64,000 nt of DNA from Rutidosis leptorrhynchoides (lineage: Eukaryota > Streptophyta > Magnoliopsida > Asterales > Asteraceae), in contig NC_092333.1 of assembly GCF_046630445.1 (NCBI RefSeq), positions 311,951,001 through 312,015,000 on the forward strand, given 5' to 3'. Each line of letters starts with the position of its first letter. The first letter of the stretch is position 1. Made by a program: the position numbers and the translations under genes. Positions 9,502 to 19,960 of this stretch are shown one piece after another. Under the pieces are notes generated by a model. It saw only the letters and a list, made by a program, of their open reading frames with translations, was not told where the DNA came from and did no database searches.

Positions 9502-12288
9502 TTTGCATGCTTTTCCATATAAATGTTTTCTGGATGCAGCAAGAGGTTATCAGATTCCTATGGCACAAGAGGACGCAGATAAAACCGCATTTCATACGGG
9601 CAAGGGCATATATTGCTATATAATGATGCCTTTTGGTTTAATCAATGCGGGTGCGACATATCAACGGTTGATTGATACCGCGTTTGATAAACAAATAGGG
9701 CGTAATCTTGAAGCTTATGTAGATGATTTAGTCATCAAAAGCACGACGCAAGAGCGAATCATTGAAGATATGCGCGAAACATTTGACAAGTTGCGAAAAA
9801 TAAACATGAAGCTTAATCCGCTAAAATGTAGTTTTGGCGAAACGGAGGGGAAATTTTTGGGATATCTTGTTACAGAACAAGGTATTCAAGCTAATCCAAA
9901 AAAGATCGCGGCCATAGAAAATATTACCGCGCCAAAAACGGTTAAGGAAGTGCAAAGTTTGACGGGCAAATTAGCAGCATTAACGCATTTCTTATCTAAA
10001 GCCGCTGAAAGGCAGTTGCCATTTTTCAAAACCCTAAAAGGTTGCTTGAAGCAAAAAATTTTGTTTGGTCCAGCGAAGCAGAATCTGCGTTTCAAGAGAT
10101 GAAAAAGTTGTTAAAAACTTTGCCTACACTAACAGTGCCGGTTCATGGCGAAACTCTTTATCTTTATATCTCAGTAGCAAACGAAGCTTTTGGCTCAGTT
10201 TTGATCGCGGAAAGGAACAAAATACAAAAGCCAGTGTATTTTGTTAGTAAAGCTCTTACGGGAAGTGAAATAAACTATGCGCCGATTGAAAAGTTTGTGT
10301 ATGCGCTCATTTCAACAACGCGAAGGCTACGGAGATATTTTCAAGGGCATCCGGTGCATGTATTAACTAATCTGCCAATCAGGCAAGTCTTAACAAAGCC
10401 AGAGATATCTGGTAGACTCGCATTATGGGCGGTAGAATTAGGTGTTTATCAAATATCTTACCTTCCGCGAAGCGCTGAAAAAGGAAAAGTTATGGTGGAT
10501 TATCTCGCTGAACTGTCTGGAGAGTTGGAGGTGATTAACGAGCGAACCGCACTAAAACCTGAACACGGCGAAACTTGGGATTTATTTACTGATGGTGCTT
10601 CGTGTGCAGAAGGTGCAGGTGCGGGTTTAGTTTTGGCAAGTTCAAGTGGTGAGGAGCATACTTAAGCATTACGGATTAATTTTGACGTGACAAACAATGA
10701 GGCAGAGTATGAGGCATTGCTCGCAGGCTTAAATATTGCTCGAAAGATGAATATTGTTAAGTTGCGTGCATTCACGGATTCGCAGCTAGTAGCAAATCAG
10801 TTTAGCGGAACTTTTGAAGCACATGATCCTTCTATGCAGAAGTACTTGCAGTTATTAAAGGAAACTGCAGCGCGTTTTGAACATTTTGAACTCGCGCAAG
10901 TGCCAAGAAGTCAAAACAAGAAAGCGGATGCTTTAAGCAAATTAGCCGCTTTAACTTTTTCGCATTTTCAAAAGAAAGTATGGGTTGAAGAATTTCCAAG
11001 TAAGTCGATAGATAGTGACTTGATGGTTGCATCTGTTATAAAAGAATAGCCAAACTGGATGGAGCCAATCCTACAATATATCCGCAGTAATATTCTGCCA
11101 GAGGATAGTCGCGAAGCTCGTTTAGTGCGAGAGCGAGCGCCAATGTATATCATTCAAGATGATATCTTATATCGCAAATCATACTGCGGACCAATGATGC
11201 GATGTGTTGGCCCAATCGAGGCAGAAATGATTTTTGAAGAAGTACATAATGGTACTTGTGCACTGCCTTCTGGGTACAAAACTATCGCAGCAAAAATTAT
11301 GCTGATGGGATACTTTTGGCCATCCCTATACCGCGATGTAGCTAAAATTGTTAAACGCTGTAAAAGTTGCCAACGGCATGCTCCGCAGAATCGAATGCCG
11401 CGACATGACATGATCCCCGTTAATTCGCCGTGGCCATTTAATAAATGGGCTATTGACATTGTAGGGCCATTTCCTGCAGGGCCCGGCAATGTTAAATTTC
11501 TCATCGTTGTAATCGATTATTTTACCAAATGGGTTGAAGCTAAGGCGGTTCGCAATATTACTGGTGTGCAAGTGCGAAATTTTGTTTGGGAGTACATTGT
11601 TTGCAGGTTTGGCATTCCGCGAGAATTGGTTAGCGATAACGGTGCACAAATAGCGAAAGATCCTTTTAAGACATGGTGCGCTGATCTAAATATAATACAA
11701 AAGTTTACGTCAGTGGCACACCCGCAAGCCAATGGACTGTGCGAAGTAACCAACCGCGATATTGTCAGCGGTATTAAAAAGAGGTTATGTGAAAGGCGAA
11801 CTGGTTGGGTAGAAGAATTACCCAATGTGTTATGGGCACATCGCACTACTTTCAAAAAGAGTACACGCGAAACACCTTTTAGTTTGGTGTATGGTTCTGA
11901 GGCAGTAATCCCCGCAGAAATTCTGGTACCAACGCATCGAATTGCTAACTTTGATGACGAAGCAAATGATGCTGCGTTGAGCGAAAATCTAAATTTCATA
12001 GAAGAGCGGAGATTAATGGCGGCTATCAGAGAAGCGAATAATAAACAGCAAATCGCTAAATATTATAATAAAAGAGTGCATGCTTTATCCTTCGCTATAG
12101 GTGAATGGGTACTGCGAAATAATGAAGCAAGCAGAGCAGAAAAGCCTGGTAAATTGGGTCCTAATTGGGAAGGCCCTTATCAGATTGTGGCAATTAATGC
12201 GGCAGGATCATATAAGCTCGCAGATATGGAAGGGCGAACTTTACCTAATGCATGGCATGCTGTTTTGTTAAAGCGATATTATGCATAG
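9502..12288 (+). pseudogene. Tat-1 pol: reverse transcriptase, dual RNase H, integrase (broken)
   Basis: The sequence joins RT at the KCFLDAARGY motif, so the RT N-terminus and protease are lost. RT continues through MPFGLINAGATYQRL to the catalytic YVDD at about 9717. A first, degenerate RNase H-like region covers about 10130-10480 (YFVSKALTG, RRYFQGHP). A second RNase H, typical of the Tat clade, covers about 10570-10950 with its acidic residues in TDGAS, NEAEYEAL, TDSQL and KKADALSKLA. Integrase follows with WAIDIVGPF, VSDNGAQ and a CEVTNR glutamate. The frame is broken by a one-base shift near 10060, a TAA near 10663 and a TAG near 11047. The shift and stops are decay in a dead element; nothing suggests programmed recoding. 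Confidence 0.9.
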
Positions 12289-12891
12289 TTTTGCGGAAAC
12301 TATCAGATATATATGTATAAAATACGAAATTGGATACAAGGCATATGGCTAATGTACTTATTAAGTGTTCTTGTTTTTAATTTTTTGCAAGTCTTGATCA
12401 CACTTGATGAAATTTCAAAAATAAACACTTATAAAAGTATGCAAAAAGCTTATATATGAAATGCGAATAGTTATGAAACGTTTTGCAGAGTGTTTCATAA
12501 TGTTATAGTATTTCGCAGTGTTTAAAAAGCAAAGTGATGAAATTGCCCACTTTAGCATGCAAATTATTGCGAAAGGAGTGATATATCCTACATATTTGAT
12601 CTTGCCAATATTTAGATGCTTCGCAATGCTAATTAATAGCCTAAGGATCGTTTCGGCGGACTTAGAAGATTCATAACGTATAAGCATATACGCATACAGA
12701 TTGTTTCGCAAAAGTACGCATTTATTATGTGCACAATAATATATGTTGGAAATTGTAAAGGACAAGTTTGTGTTATGAATATTGATGATAAAAGCGCTAT
12801 ATAAATAAAGAGTACTAGCGAATAAATATGAAAAAATAAAGTTGCATTGATAACGGCGCAGAGATAGCTGCGCGCTAATTTCTACAATATT
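12289..12891. other. Tat-1 spacer between pol and antisense gene
   Basis: Noncoding. It shares blocks with the Tat-2 spacer at 30153-30872 (gatgaaattgcccacttt, gatgcttcgcaatgct, ctaaggatcgttt). It lies where the sense pol and the antisense gene converge, so it is the likely site of both 3' ends. Confidence 0.55.
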
Positions 12892-14143
12892 TTATTCTAG
12901 CTTAGACAAGTCAAGATCAAAGATGTCTTTTAAAGTGGCATCATCTTGTTGACTTATTGCAGTAACTTTATCGATTGGAATATCCACTAAGCTTGCTTGT
13001 GCAGTAGCAGCTGCTTCGCGTACATCTGCAAGTGAACAAACGCGATCTCCAATGGCGGGAGGTAGTGGATCTGGAATGGTGCAATGTGGAGCAATTTCAT
13101 CCAGAAACTCTACTCTCTCGCGAGTCGTAAAGCAGCTGCATAAGTGGAAAATAGAACATTCACGGGACGTGAATTGAGAACCTTTTTAGCAAACTCCGGT
13201 AGGTGTTGGCGGAGTTGCGTGAACTCAAGCTTCGCGGAAGCTGCTGCGGCCACAGCGGTGTCTCTCTGTAGTAAGCCTTGAAACCTCCTCTTGCAATGAA
13301 GAGATTGTGGTTTCAAAATTCTTTTGTTTGTCAGCTGCAGTAGACACCTGTAGTTTCAATTAATCTACCGCGGTTTTGGCCACGGTAAGCTCGTAGAAGA
13401 GGTCAACACAGCGTTTCTCGCTGTTTTCAGCCTTGATCCTCTCAGCATTGTACTATTGCTGTTCAGCTCCAAGCACATTGAAAAATTGTTCTTGCCGGCA
13501 TATCATATCGTACGCCGAGTTGAAGCACATATAGAAGTTTTGCACGAAACTGTTGTGCGCATCAAGGGCAGAAAGTTTGGAGAATTCGCGGCGAAGCTCG
13601 CCGGGAATTGCTAATTTCATTTGCTGACGCTGATCCAGAGCAGTGCTAGCAGATGCATAGGTATAACCGGATAGGCCGTCAATCCGCACTCCATAAGAAT
13701 CAGGGAGAGTGCGGAGTAGCTCGGTGATTTGTGCTGCAGAATCTGGGCTAGGATACACCGGGTTAAAGGGCGAGTCTCCTGCAAAAAATGCAAATGTTAT
13801 ATCAATAAACGTACATATTTCATAAAATGATATGCGCTAAACATGATTGATTCATACCAGTTTGCTGGCCTCCTTCATAATCCGTTATGACCGGATTATC
13901 GTATAAAGGAGTGCTTTGCTTGAGCTTCTTGCTCTGCGTTGATGGCGGTGTTTGAAATGGTCGTTTTGCAGAGCCTGTTTGTGATGACGGTGACTTTGTC
14001 GTCAAATCAACAAGGGGAATGGCCTGTTTCTCCTGTTTGATTTGATGACCGGAGGATGTCGCCGATTTAGCCTCCGGGCTAGTTAGCAATTTGTTAATCA
14101 AGGCCTTGGGGTCCACCTTGCGATCGACTTCGTCAATCTTCAT
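12892..14143 (-). pseudogene. Tat-1 antisense gene, decayed, lacking its N-terminal domain
   Basis: Read from the ATG at 14143, it gives a Lys/Ser/Pro-rich segment (KIDEVDRKVDPKALINKLL), a probable intron (gtatgaatc at about 13858 to tttttgcag at about 13779), then helix-rich coiled-coil-like sequence ending DLDLSKLE and a stop at 12892. It corresponds to exons 2 and 3 of the intact Tat-2 gene (30873-32748). The exon 1 domain, Transposase_28-like, is absent. Stops and frame shifts near 13120, 13360 and 13450 break it. A possible minus-strand TATA (tatatat) lies at 14261-14269, about 120 bp upstream of the ATG. Confidence 0.65.
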
Positions 14144-14515
14144 TTTTAATTAAAGTGAAGAGGTTGTGATTGAAGAATTCGTAAGGGTTAAGCGTGAAGG
14201 TATGTAATTGCGAATTGTGGTGAGGAAAGCAGATGGAGAATTAAGTGATTATGAGGCACGATATATATAGGGAAAATAAGGACGGTAATCGATTGCAGAA
14301 ATAAGGACGGTAATTGATTGCGTTAATTAACCGTTGTGATAACTCAAACGGTAATATTGGCTGCAGTGGATAAAAACGGTAACTTTTTCCTATAACGGTA
14401 ACTAGGTTAATGCGAAATTCCTCAATGCGAATATTGGCTGCGATAACTGCGAATTTTTAGAGTTTATCATGATGCATTAGCTTCGCGAAAATGCGTCATA
14501 ATAAACTGGGGGACT
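14144..14515. other. Tat-1 region between antisense gene start and 3' LTR
   Basis: It has no sense ORF. It has several near-repeats of aacggtaat, and ends in aataaactgggggact, the polypurine tract just before the LTR. It probably holds the antisense promoter. Confidence 0.6.
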
Positions 14516-15006
14516 TGATCATATACATGGCATTGTATATGTATATTTTATTTGCTAAAAGCCAAAGGCAGAACTACGCGAATTATAAGGCAAAGCTATG
14601 CAATATTCGCTGAAAATAAGTACAGCGGTTATGTTTTCGCATTAATGCAAGACCGCGGTTTAATCCGCTGAGTTTCCGCGGATAGTTAAGTAACTCGCAA
14701 ACCGCGGATATTTCGAATACTATAAATATGGAGCTTGGCCTCTCATTTATAGGTTGTAGATTCTCTGCCATTTTGCCGAAGCCTTTGTAATTTTCACTTG
14801 TGATCTTGCCCAAGGGATTTTTACATCGCGCAAAGGTGAAATATGCAAATTAACAATCAAGACCGGGTCGGGGTGGTTGATCACTTGATAGTTAAAGTCA
14901 AAGACGATCATCTGGGCCCAAAATAATCATCAAACATTCAATCCTCCATTACAATCTTATTGCACTCAATCCGTAATTACGTAACATCATTAATTAAAGA
15001 TTGATC
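14516..15006 (+). repeat. Tat-1 3' LTR
   Basis: TGATCATATAC at the start; ends gattgatc without the final A. TATA (tataaata) at 14721-14728. About 20-25 differences from the 5' LTR by eye, the largest LTR-pair divergence among the Tat elements here. Confidence 0.85.
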
Positions 15007-15244
15007 GGCCTCCAATTTTGTCCCTTTATAAGTTTGTCAAATAAATTTGGTGTATAGCCCACAGAATTTTCATGACAAAACCTCCAAAAACTGGGTCGGG
15101 ATTACATTAAGAAGAATGGGTCCCAATTTATGTTTATCCTAACTGAACTGTGTTAAGTTTGTTAGTATTGTTTATAAACTTTCTATTTCAATCATTAATC
15201 GCCTGTAAATAATAAACTAAAAACTCTGAAAAAAGGAAGAAAGA
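15007..15244 (+). promoter_or_regulatory. Proximal promoter and 5' UTR of CXXS1, truncated by Tat-1
   Basis: Only 238 bp separate the retrotransposon LTR from the start codon. A TATA-like gtttataaa at 15170-15178 is about 70 bp before the ATG. Any distal element must now lie more than 10 kb away, or be supplied by the LTR, which points towards the gene. Confidence 0.4.
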
Positions 15245-17911
15245 ATGGAAGGCGATCAACAAATCCCAAAACCTGTTATCAAGATTAATTCAGCTGAATC
15301 TTGGGATTCCTATCTTCATCAATCATTATCAAATGGAACCCCTGTAAGTATTTTTTATCGTGACCTTCATTTGTGTCTTTTTTTTTTCTTTCTTCAAATT
15401 ACATTATACACTCTATATGAATCTCCGAACCCAAAATTTTCAGGTTATTTGGTGAGGGGAACAAGTTTTTGCTTAGTTTTACCTTCAAAAGATTGTTTCG
15501 TGTATGATAAAATAGTCTCATATTTGCTCTTTCAACTTTTACTGTTATTGTGAATCTTTGATTTTAAGGTTTTACTGGGTTTACGGTTGACTGATCATTA
15601 AGATGATGACGTGTTGGCAAAAGCTGCTGATTATTGCTAAATGAGTTGTTACTTTATTTCAATCATTTGGATATTTTATCAGGATTTTGTTTGGTCCAGT
15701 TTGTGTTATTGGATGTAAATTACTACTTACAATAAGAACTTATTCAATCAAAATTCTGAAAGTGGTATGCTTTAAAGCTCTGATTTAAGTTTTTTTTTTT
15801 TGGATATCTGAATGAATGTCTTGAACTCTTGGTTTACAGATTTTTCTTCAAGTTTGAACCTTTTTCTTTGGTATCATCAGATAGATAGATAGATAACTTC
15901 TTATTCATTTCTACTTCGGTTTTATCATATACGTTGTATTCTCGAGTTTATTTTTAAGCAGAAAGGAGTGGAAAAGAAAGGAGATGAGAGTGTTTTACTA
16001 TCCTTCCTAATCCGCCCAAATATGGGCGGAGAGTGTTGTTAACAAATTATAACTGTAATATCCCCTCTAATCATCTACTCTCTTCTCCTTTCCACTTAAA
16101 ATAAAAACTCGAGAATCACTATTATTTTATAATCTGTCTGTTTCCTTTCCTTTCTGTTAAAAATAAAACTCGAGAATGCAGCGTATAGTGATCAGGGGCG
16201 AAAGTGTGTAGGGGCACGAGTGGATTTTTTTTTTTTAAGTGTAAAAATTTTGTGTTTTTCGACTTTGCCCCGGTGGATTTTTTTTTTTTTTGCCCCCAAA
16301 CCTACAAATATTGTCCCAAAACCTTCAAATTTTGCCTCAAATTCTCCAACTTTTGCCTCAAAATCTTCAAATTTTGCCACAAAATCTCCAACTTCTGCCC
16401 CAAAACCTTCAAAATTTGTCCAAAAAAATTGCTATGGTTTAAAATTTTTTTTGCCCCCAGTGAAAAAAATCCTAGTTTCGCCTCTGATAATGATCGAAAT
16501 TAGTACGTGCTTAAAGATAAGTGCTTTTTACTCTAAAATTTCGTAACCGCACTTGTATCCGAACACTTAACTGAAGTGTGTTTGTAATTTCCGTTTCATC
16601 TGTTAGTCAGTCAGTAACAACACTTTCTACAGATTTAGTTTGAATTCTGAGTCCAAAATCTCAAGTTTCTTTATGAATACGGAATAACATATTGTTTAAT
16701 TTTCCCTTATTCCTTGATAACATGATGTTGAAAACATGGATGAATGATATATTTGTTAATCTCTTTAGACTTACTGGGATCTGACTGAGTTTACAGATTG
16801 TGGCACATTTTACAGCATCATGGTGTATCCCCTCGGTGGCCATGAACTCTGTTTTTGAAGAGTTGGCCTCTGTTTTCCAAGATATAACATTTCTTACGGT
16901 TGATGTTGATGATTTGAAGGTAATTTTTTCACCTTAAGTCCATAGCTTTGATTGTAACTACTGATCTGAGACATCATAAACAACATTCAAATGACTTTAC
17001 ATGATTTATGTTCTATAGGTTATCGTGTTTCTTCATCTCAAGTTAAGATTACTTTAATTTGAATCTCGATCTGTCCAAAGAAAGAGTGTGGGTCTTATAG
17101 TATGATAACTGACTGATATACATGTACTTAATTGCTTGAAGCAGAAAACTGACCCCGTTGTTCAGTTATCTCGTCACGTATATAATTATTATTATTAGGA
17201 GTATAATTTATTTTGAAACTTAAAAGATAAGAATGCCAGGCATAACAAGGATAGATATAAGAAATCTGTCATTTGCTAATATTGGTGCAACTGTTTAACC
17301 ATTACTAGATTACTAGACTAGATTTAAAACTGATGCTTATTGACTAGTATAAACACTAAATGCGTCGATAGTTATAGTGCAAAAGCAACTAGTCCTCCTA
17401 TGTTGGAGGTGCTATCTTTTTGCCGTTTATAGCGTTTGAACTTCAAAAATAACTAAGGAAAAAGGGTGATAGACCAATAAGTAACCGGTCAGTGGTGATT
17501 TGACACTTATAAGCACTAATTTTATGCTACTACATTTTTAAGAAATATCAAGTAGGACTAGTTGAGCAAGACACACTATCTTCGTTTTTTATGGTGTAAA
17601 AATATGTATTGAAAGTGTCTCTTTTTGCTGAAAACTCCACATATATAATATATAATGTAATTGAAAATGATGGGAATACAAATAAAAGTATCTCAGCTGT
17701 GTTTTGCCCCATTTATATTTATTTATGTTTAAATTTCAGTTCCAAACATTTTTGACAGGAAATAGCAAGCAAGTATGAGGTGAAGGCAATGCCAACATTC
17801 TTGTTGATCAAAGGTGGTGTTATTATTGATAAATTGGTGGGGGCCAATCCAGATGAGATCAAGAAAAGGGTTGAGACCCTTCTTCAATCAAACACCGATT
17901 TTGTGGTCTAG
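15245..17911 (+). CDS. CXXS1: Thioredoxin-like protein CXXS1 (three exons, 124 aa)
   Basis: Exons 15245-15343, 16797-16919 and 17759-17911 (33, 41 and 51 codons including the stop), both introns phase 0 with GTAAGT...ACAG and GTAATT...ACAG ends. The protein has one thioredoxin fold: an N-terminal KINSAESWDSYL strand and helix, then VAHFTASWCIPS, then FLTVDVDDL, the cis-proline loop in VKAMPTF, and LVGANPDEIKKRVE. The active site is WCIPS, not WCGPC, so the resolving cysteine is serine. Known plant CXXS proteins share this site; monocysteine thioredoxins act as isomerases or form mixed disulfides and are poor disulfide reductases. No signal or transit peptide is seen, so it is probably cytosolic. 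The frame is intact. Intron 1 (1453 bp) carries two small transposons. A Tat LTR lies 238 bp upstream. Confidence 0.93.
15928..16190. mobile_element. Fold-back/MITE-like element in CXXS1 intron 1
   Basis: Left end tatacgttgtattctcgag and right end ctcgagaatgcagcgtata are inverted repeats that continue inward for about 45 bases (the A/G-rich aaaggagtgg side pairing with cctttcctttct). A second inner inverted arm (ctcttctcctttccac, ctcgagaatcac) lies near 16080-16115. No clear target duplication or coding capacity, so the superfamily is open. Confidence 0.55.
16193..16486. mobile_element. hAT-type MITE in CXXS1 intron 1
   Basis: Terminal inverted repeats CAGGGGCGAAA and TTTCGCCTCTG (10 of 11 matching) are flanked by 8-bp duplications atagtgat (16185-16192) and ataatgat (16487-16494), 7 of 8 matching. 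The 8-bp target and CAGGGGCG ends are the hAT pattern. The 294-bp element has no transposase. Frames reading through it are low-complexity. Confidence 0.8.
16300..16430. repeat. Imperfect tandem repeat inside the MITE
   Basis: About six diverged copies of a roughly 20-base unit of the form tttgcctcaaaatcttcaaa make up most of the element interior. Confidence 0.7.
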
Positions 17912-18651
17912 TGTTACTGCAACAAGTACCTTGAGATTGTTTTATTGTACATTTCCAATCAATTTGTTTGCTACTTTATACGACTTTCTGTGTGGACCCT
18001 TTTGTTTACTTTGTGATTCCTCTTTATTATACATAAAAAGCTTTACTCTATATATGATGTGATTTTTATGCACCCAAATTGATCTTTTGAAGGCTTCTTG
18101 TTCCGCGAGTATTTTACCAATATTGATTGATATCACCAACAGTCACATTGAATGTGTCAAACTCATGCACAAACTAGTAGGTGAATTTCCTATTCATAAA
18201 TTTTCTTCTAATGACCTTCTTTTCTTTCTACTATTATTTTGTTATTTGGTCACAGTAATTATATCATGGTTGTAAAACCATTCCCAACTTTGACATACTT
18301 TTTTAGTGTCAACTCAGTACTATATCAGCTTTCTTTCTTCACTTCCTCATCATTTCCTCCCATGACATTCTCATAACACATCATTGTCAACCATGACATA
18401 CTTCCTCAAATTTTTTTATTTTTTTATTTAATAACTAACAAATAAATAATAATAATTATAAATGTAATAATTTTTTTAAACAACATTTTTATTAAATAAC
18501 ATCAATACGCTTACATTTTTATATATAAAAAACATAGTTAAAAATTACATAAACTTGAACATAAATTAATAACTATAAAACTACTCGTCATCTTCATCGC
18601 ATTGGGCATCATCGTCTTTCTTTTCTTCTTCGTTTTCGTCTTTGTTTTCGT
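17912..18651 (+). other. CXXS1 3' UTR and downstream spacer
   Basis: T-rich sequence follows the stop, as in plant 3' UTRs; no canonical AATAAA is seen close to it. From about 18290 the DNA turns AT-rich and repetitive (ccatgacattctc, ccatgacatacttc), probably the edge of a degraded transposon. Confidence 0.4.
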
Positions 18652-18873
18652 CTACTTCATCACTTTCGGTTGTGTTGGAAGGTCCACATGTGGCACGTGT
18701 CGAACACGGAAATGATCCGGAAGATTCCAAATGTGTTCGACGAGCTTTTGTCATAGTAGATGATGAACGGCCGAATCACGCAATTCTTTATTAACTCGAA
18801 TGTGCTCTTGAACCCTTTCCTCGACTGATCTACTTGGACGACGAACTGGCCGGTAATTTTCTTCAAGCTCACA
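18652..18873 (-). pseudogene. C-terminal remnant of a PIF/Harbinger (ALP1-like) transposase
   Basis: A 74-codon minus-strand frame reads RPSRSVEERVQEHIRVNKEL, then HHLL, a TGA, then QKLVEHIWNL. The ending with VEHIWN resembles the C-terminus of plant PIF/Harbinger and ALP1-like nucleases. The DDE catalytic core is not present. The TGA within the motif and the missing upstream coding show it is dead. The assignment rests on recalled motif resemblance. Confidence 0.5.
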
Positions 18874-19005
18874 CAGGACAGAAGTACACATTTAGATGTG
18901 AGGTCTTATGTTGGATGTTAATCACTAGACAACTTGTTTTTTGGTGTTTAAATGTTCTTAAGAACATGTTTGTAATTCAAAATTGGGCGTTGACTTGATT
19001 TGGAT

Positions 19006-19007
19006 CA

Positions 19008-19039
<32 letters not shown>

Positions 19040-19052
19040 CTATCTATCTATC

Positions 19053-19094
<42 letters not shown>
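19006..19094. repeat. (AT)n/(ATCT)n microsatellite
   Basis: Alternating AT runs around a short tatctatctatcta block. Confidence 0.9.
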
Positions 19095-19096
<2 letters not shown>

Positions 19097-19683
19097 CACT
19101 TGTGTTGATGGGTTAAGTACTTAATGTACTTGGTTTGTGTTGTTAATTGGTAAATTGGTGCAGAATCACTAGCCATTAGTGATTTTAGGTTGTTTTGGCT
19201 TGGTTTAGAGTCATTAAGTGCAAATGGGTCAGTTTTGCACTTAAGGGCTATTTGGGGTTTTCTTGGTGTCCAACTAGTGTGCTTGCTAGTTTGTGTTGAA
19301 TTATCACTCGTAGTGATAATCAGTTGTGTTGTTTTGGCTAAAAGCTAGTGATTAGGTTTGGTCGATTTCGAAGTCGTGTACAATTTGGGTTTATTGTACC
19401 GTTTATGGCGGGTTGAATTACCAACCGAGGTGGTGAGTGGATCATGCTCATTAGGTGTTAAATGGGAGCATTTGACGAGCAAGGTGTGTCAGATTCTCTT
19501 TTAGAGAATTGATATTTATGTGTATATTGTGCCTATGTGTGATATAGGTGGTTTCTTGCTCGGTCGTGATGGCGGTGATTGCACATGTAATTTCGCGTGG
19601 GCTCCAAGGTGAGTGAAGTATTTATATGTGCATGTATATAAGTTGTTTTCTTGTAGGTGAAGTGGCTGGTGACACCAGGACAA

Positions 19684-19960
19684 AAGATTCACTCTTCGTT
19701 GACCACATGATATGTGGCGAGTGACATTCGGTTGTGAAGGTTCACTCTTTGTCGACCACTTGGTACAAAGTGGTAAGTCTTATCCGTAAGTATTCACTTT
19801 TTGTCGGCCACTTTTGCGTGCATGTTGTGCGGCGAGTGTTATTCACTCTTCAGCGGCCACACGGTGCGTTGGGATGTGGAGAGTGTCACTCAACGAATAC
19901 ACTCTTCGGCGACCACATTCGGGTGTACATGGTGGTGACATCCGGAAGGTGCCTTCGAGG
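19684..19960. repeat. Tandem array of about five hairpin-forming units, 50-57 bp each
   Basis: Each unit begins like ttcactcttcggcgaccac and ends like gtggcgagtg, so the ends of each unit are partly inverted (CACTC..CCACAT / ATGTGGCGAGTG). The units are diverged and start near 19689, 19740, 19790, 19848 and 19898. Confidence 0.7.

Larger units (their letters stand above)
4877..15006 (+). mobile_element. Tat-1: composite Tat-lineage Ty3/gypsy element carrying a Tekay fragment
   Basis: Related LTRs (492 and 491 bp, about 20-25 differences by eye) bound the unit. The flanks are ggccc on the left and ggcct on the right, an imperfect target duplication; the right LTR lacks its last A. In order it holds: LTR, a Tat primer-binding site fused to a Tekay integrase end, a complete Tekay LTR, a Tat LTR fragment, a broken Tat pol (RT, two RNase H domains, integrase), a spacer, a decayed antisense gene, a polypurine tract and the 3' LTR. 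Gag, protease and the RT N-terminus are missing, so it cannot move on its own. Confidence 0.75.

Noticed and set aside
11154..11999. Long minus-strand ORFs opposite the integrase of Tat-1
   Set aside because: Shadow frames of the sense pol gene; no recognisable domain, and not kept opposite the Tat-3 integrase.
16204..16546. Phe/Pro-rich and Lys-rich ORFs in CXXS1 intron 1
   Set aside because: Frames through the tandem repeat of the hAT-type MITE.
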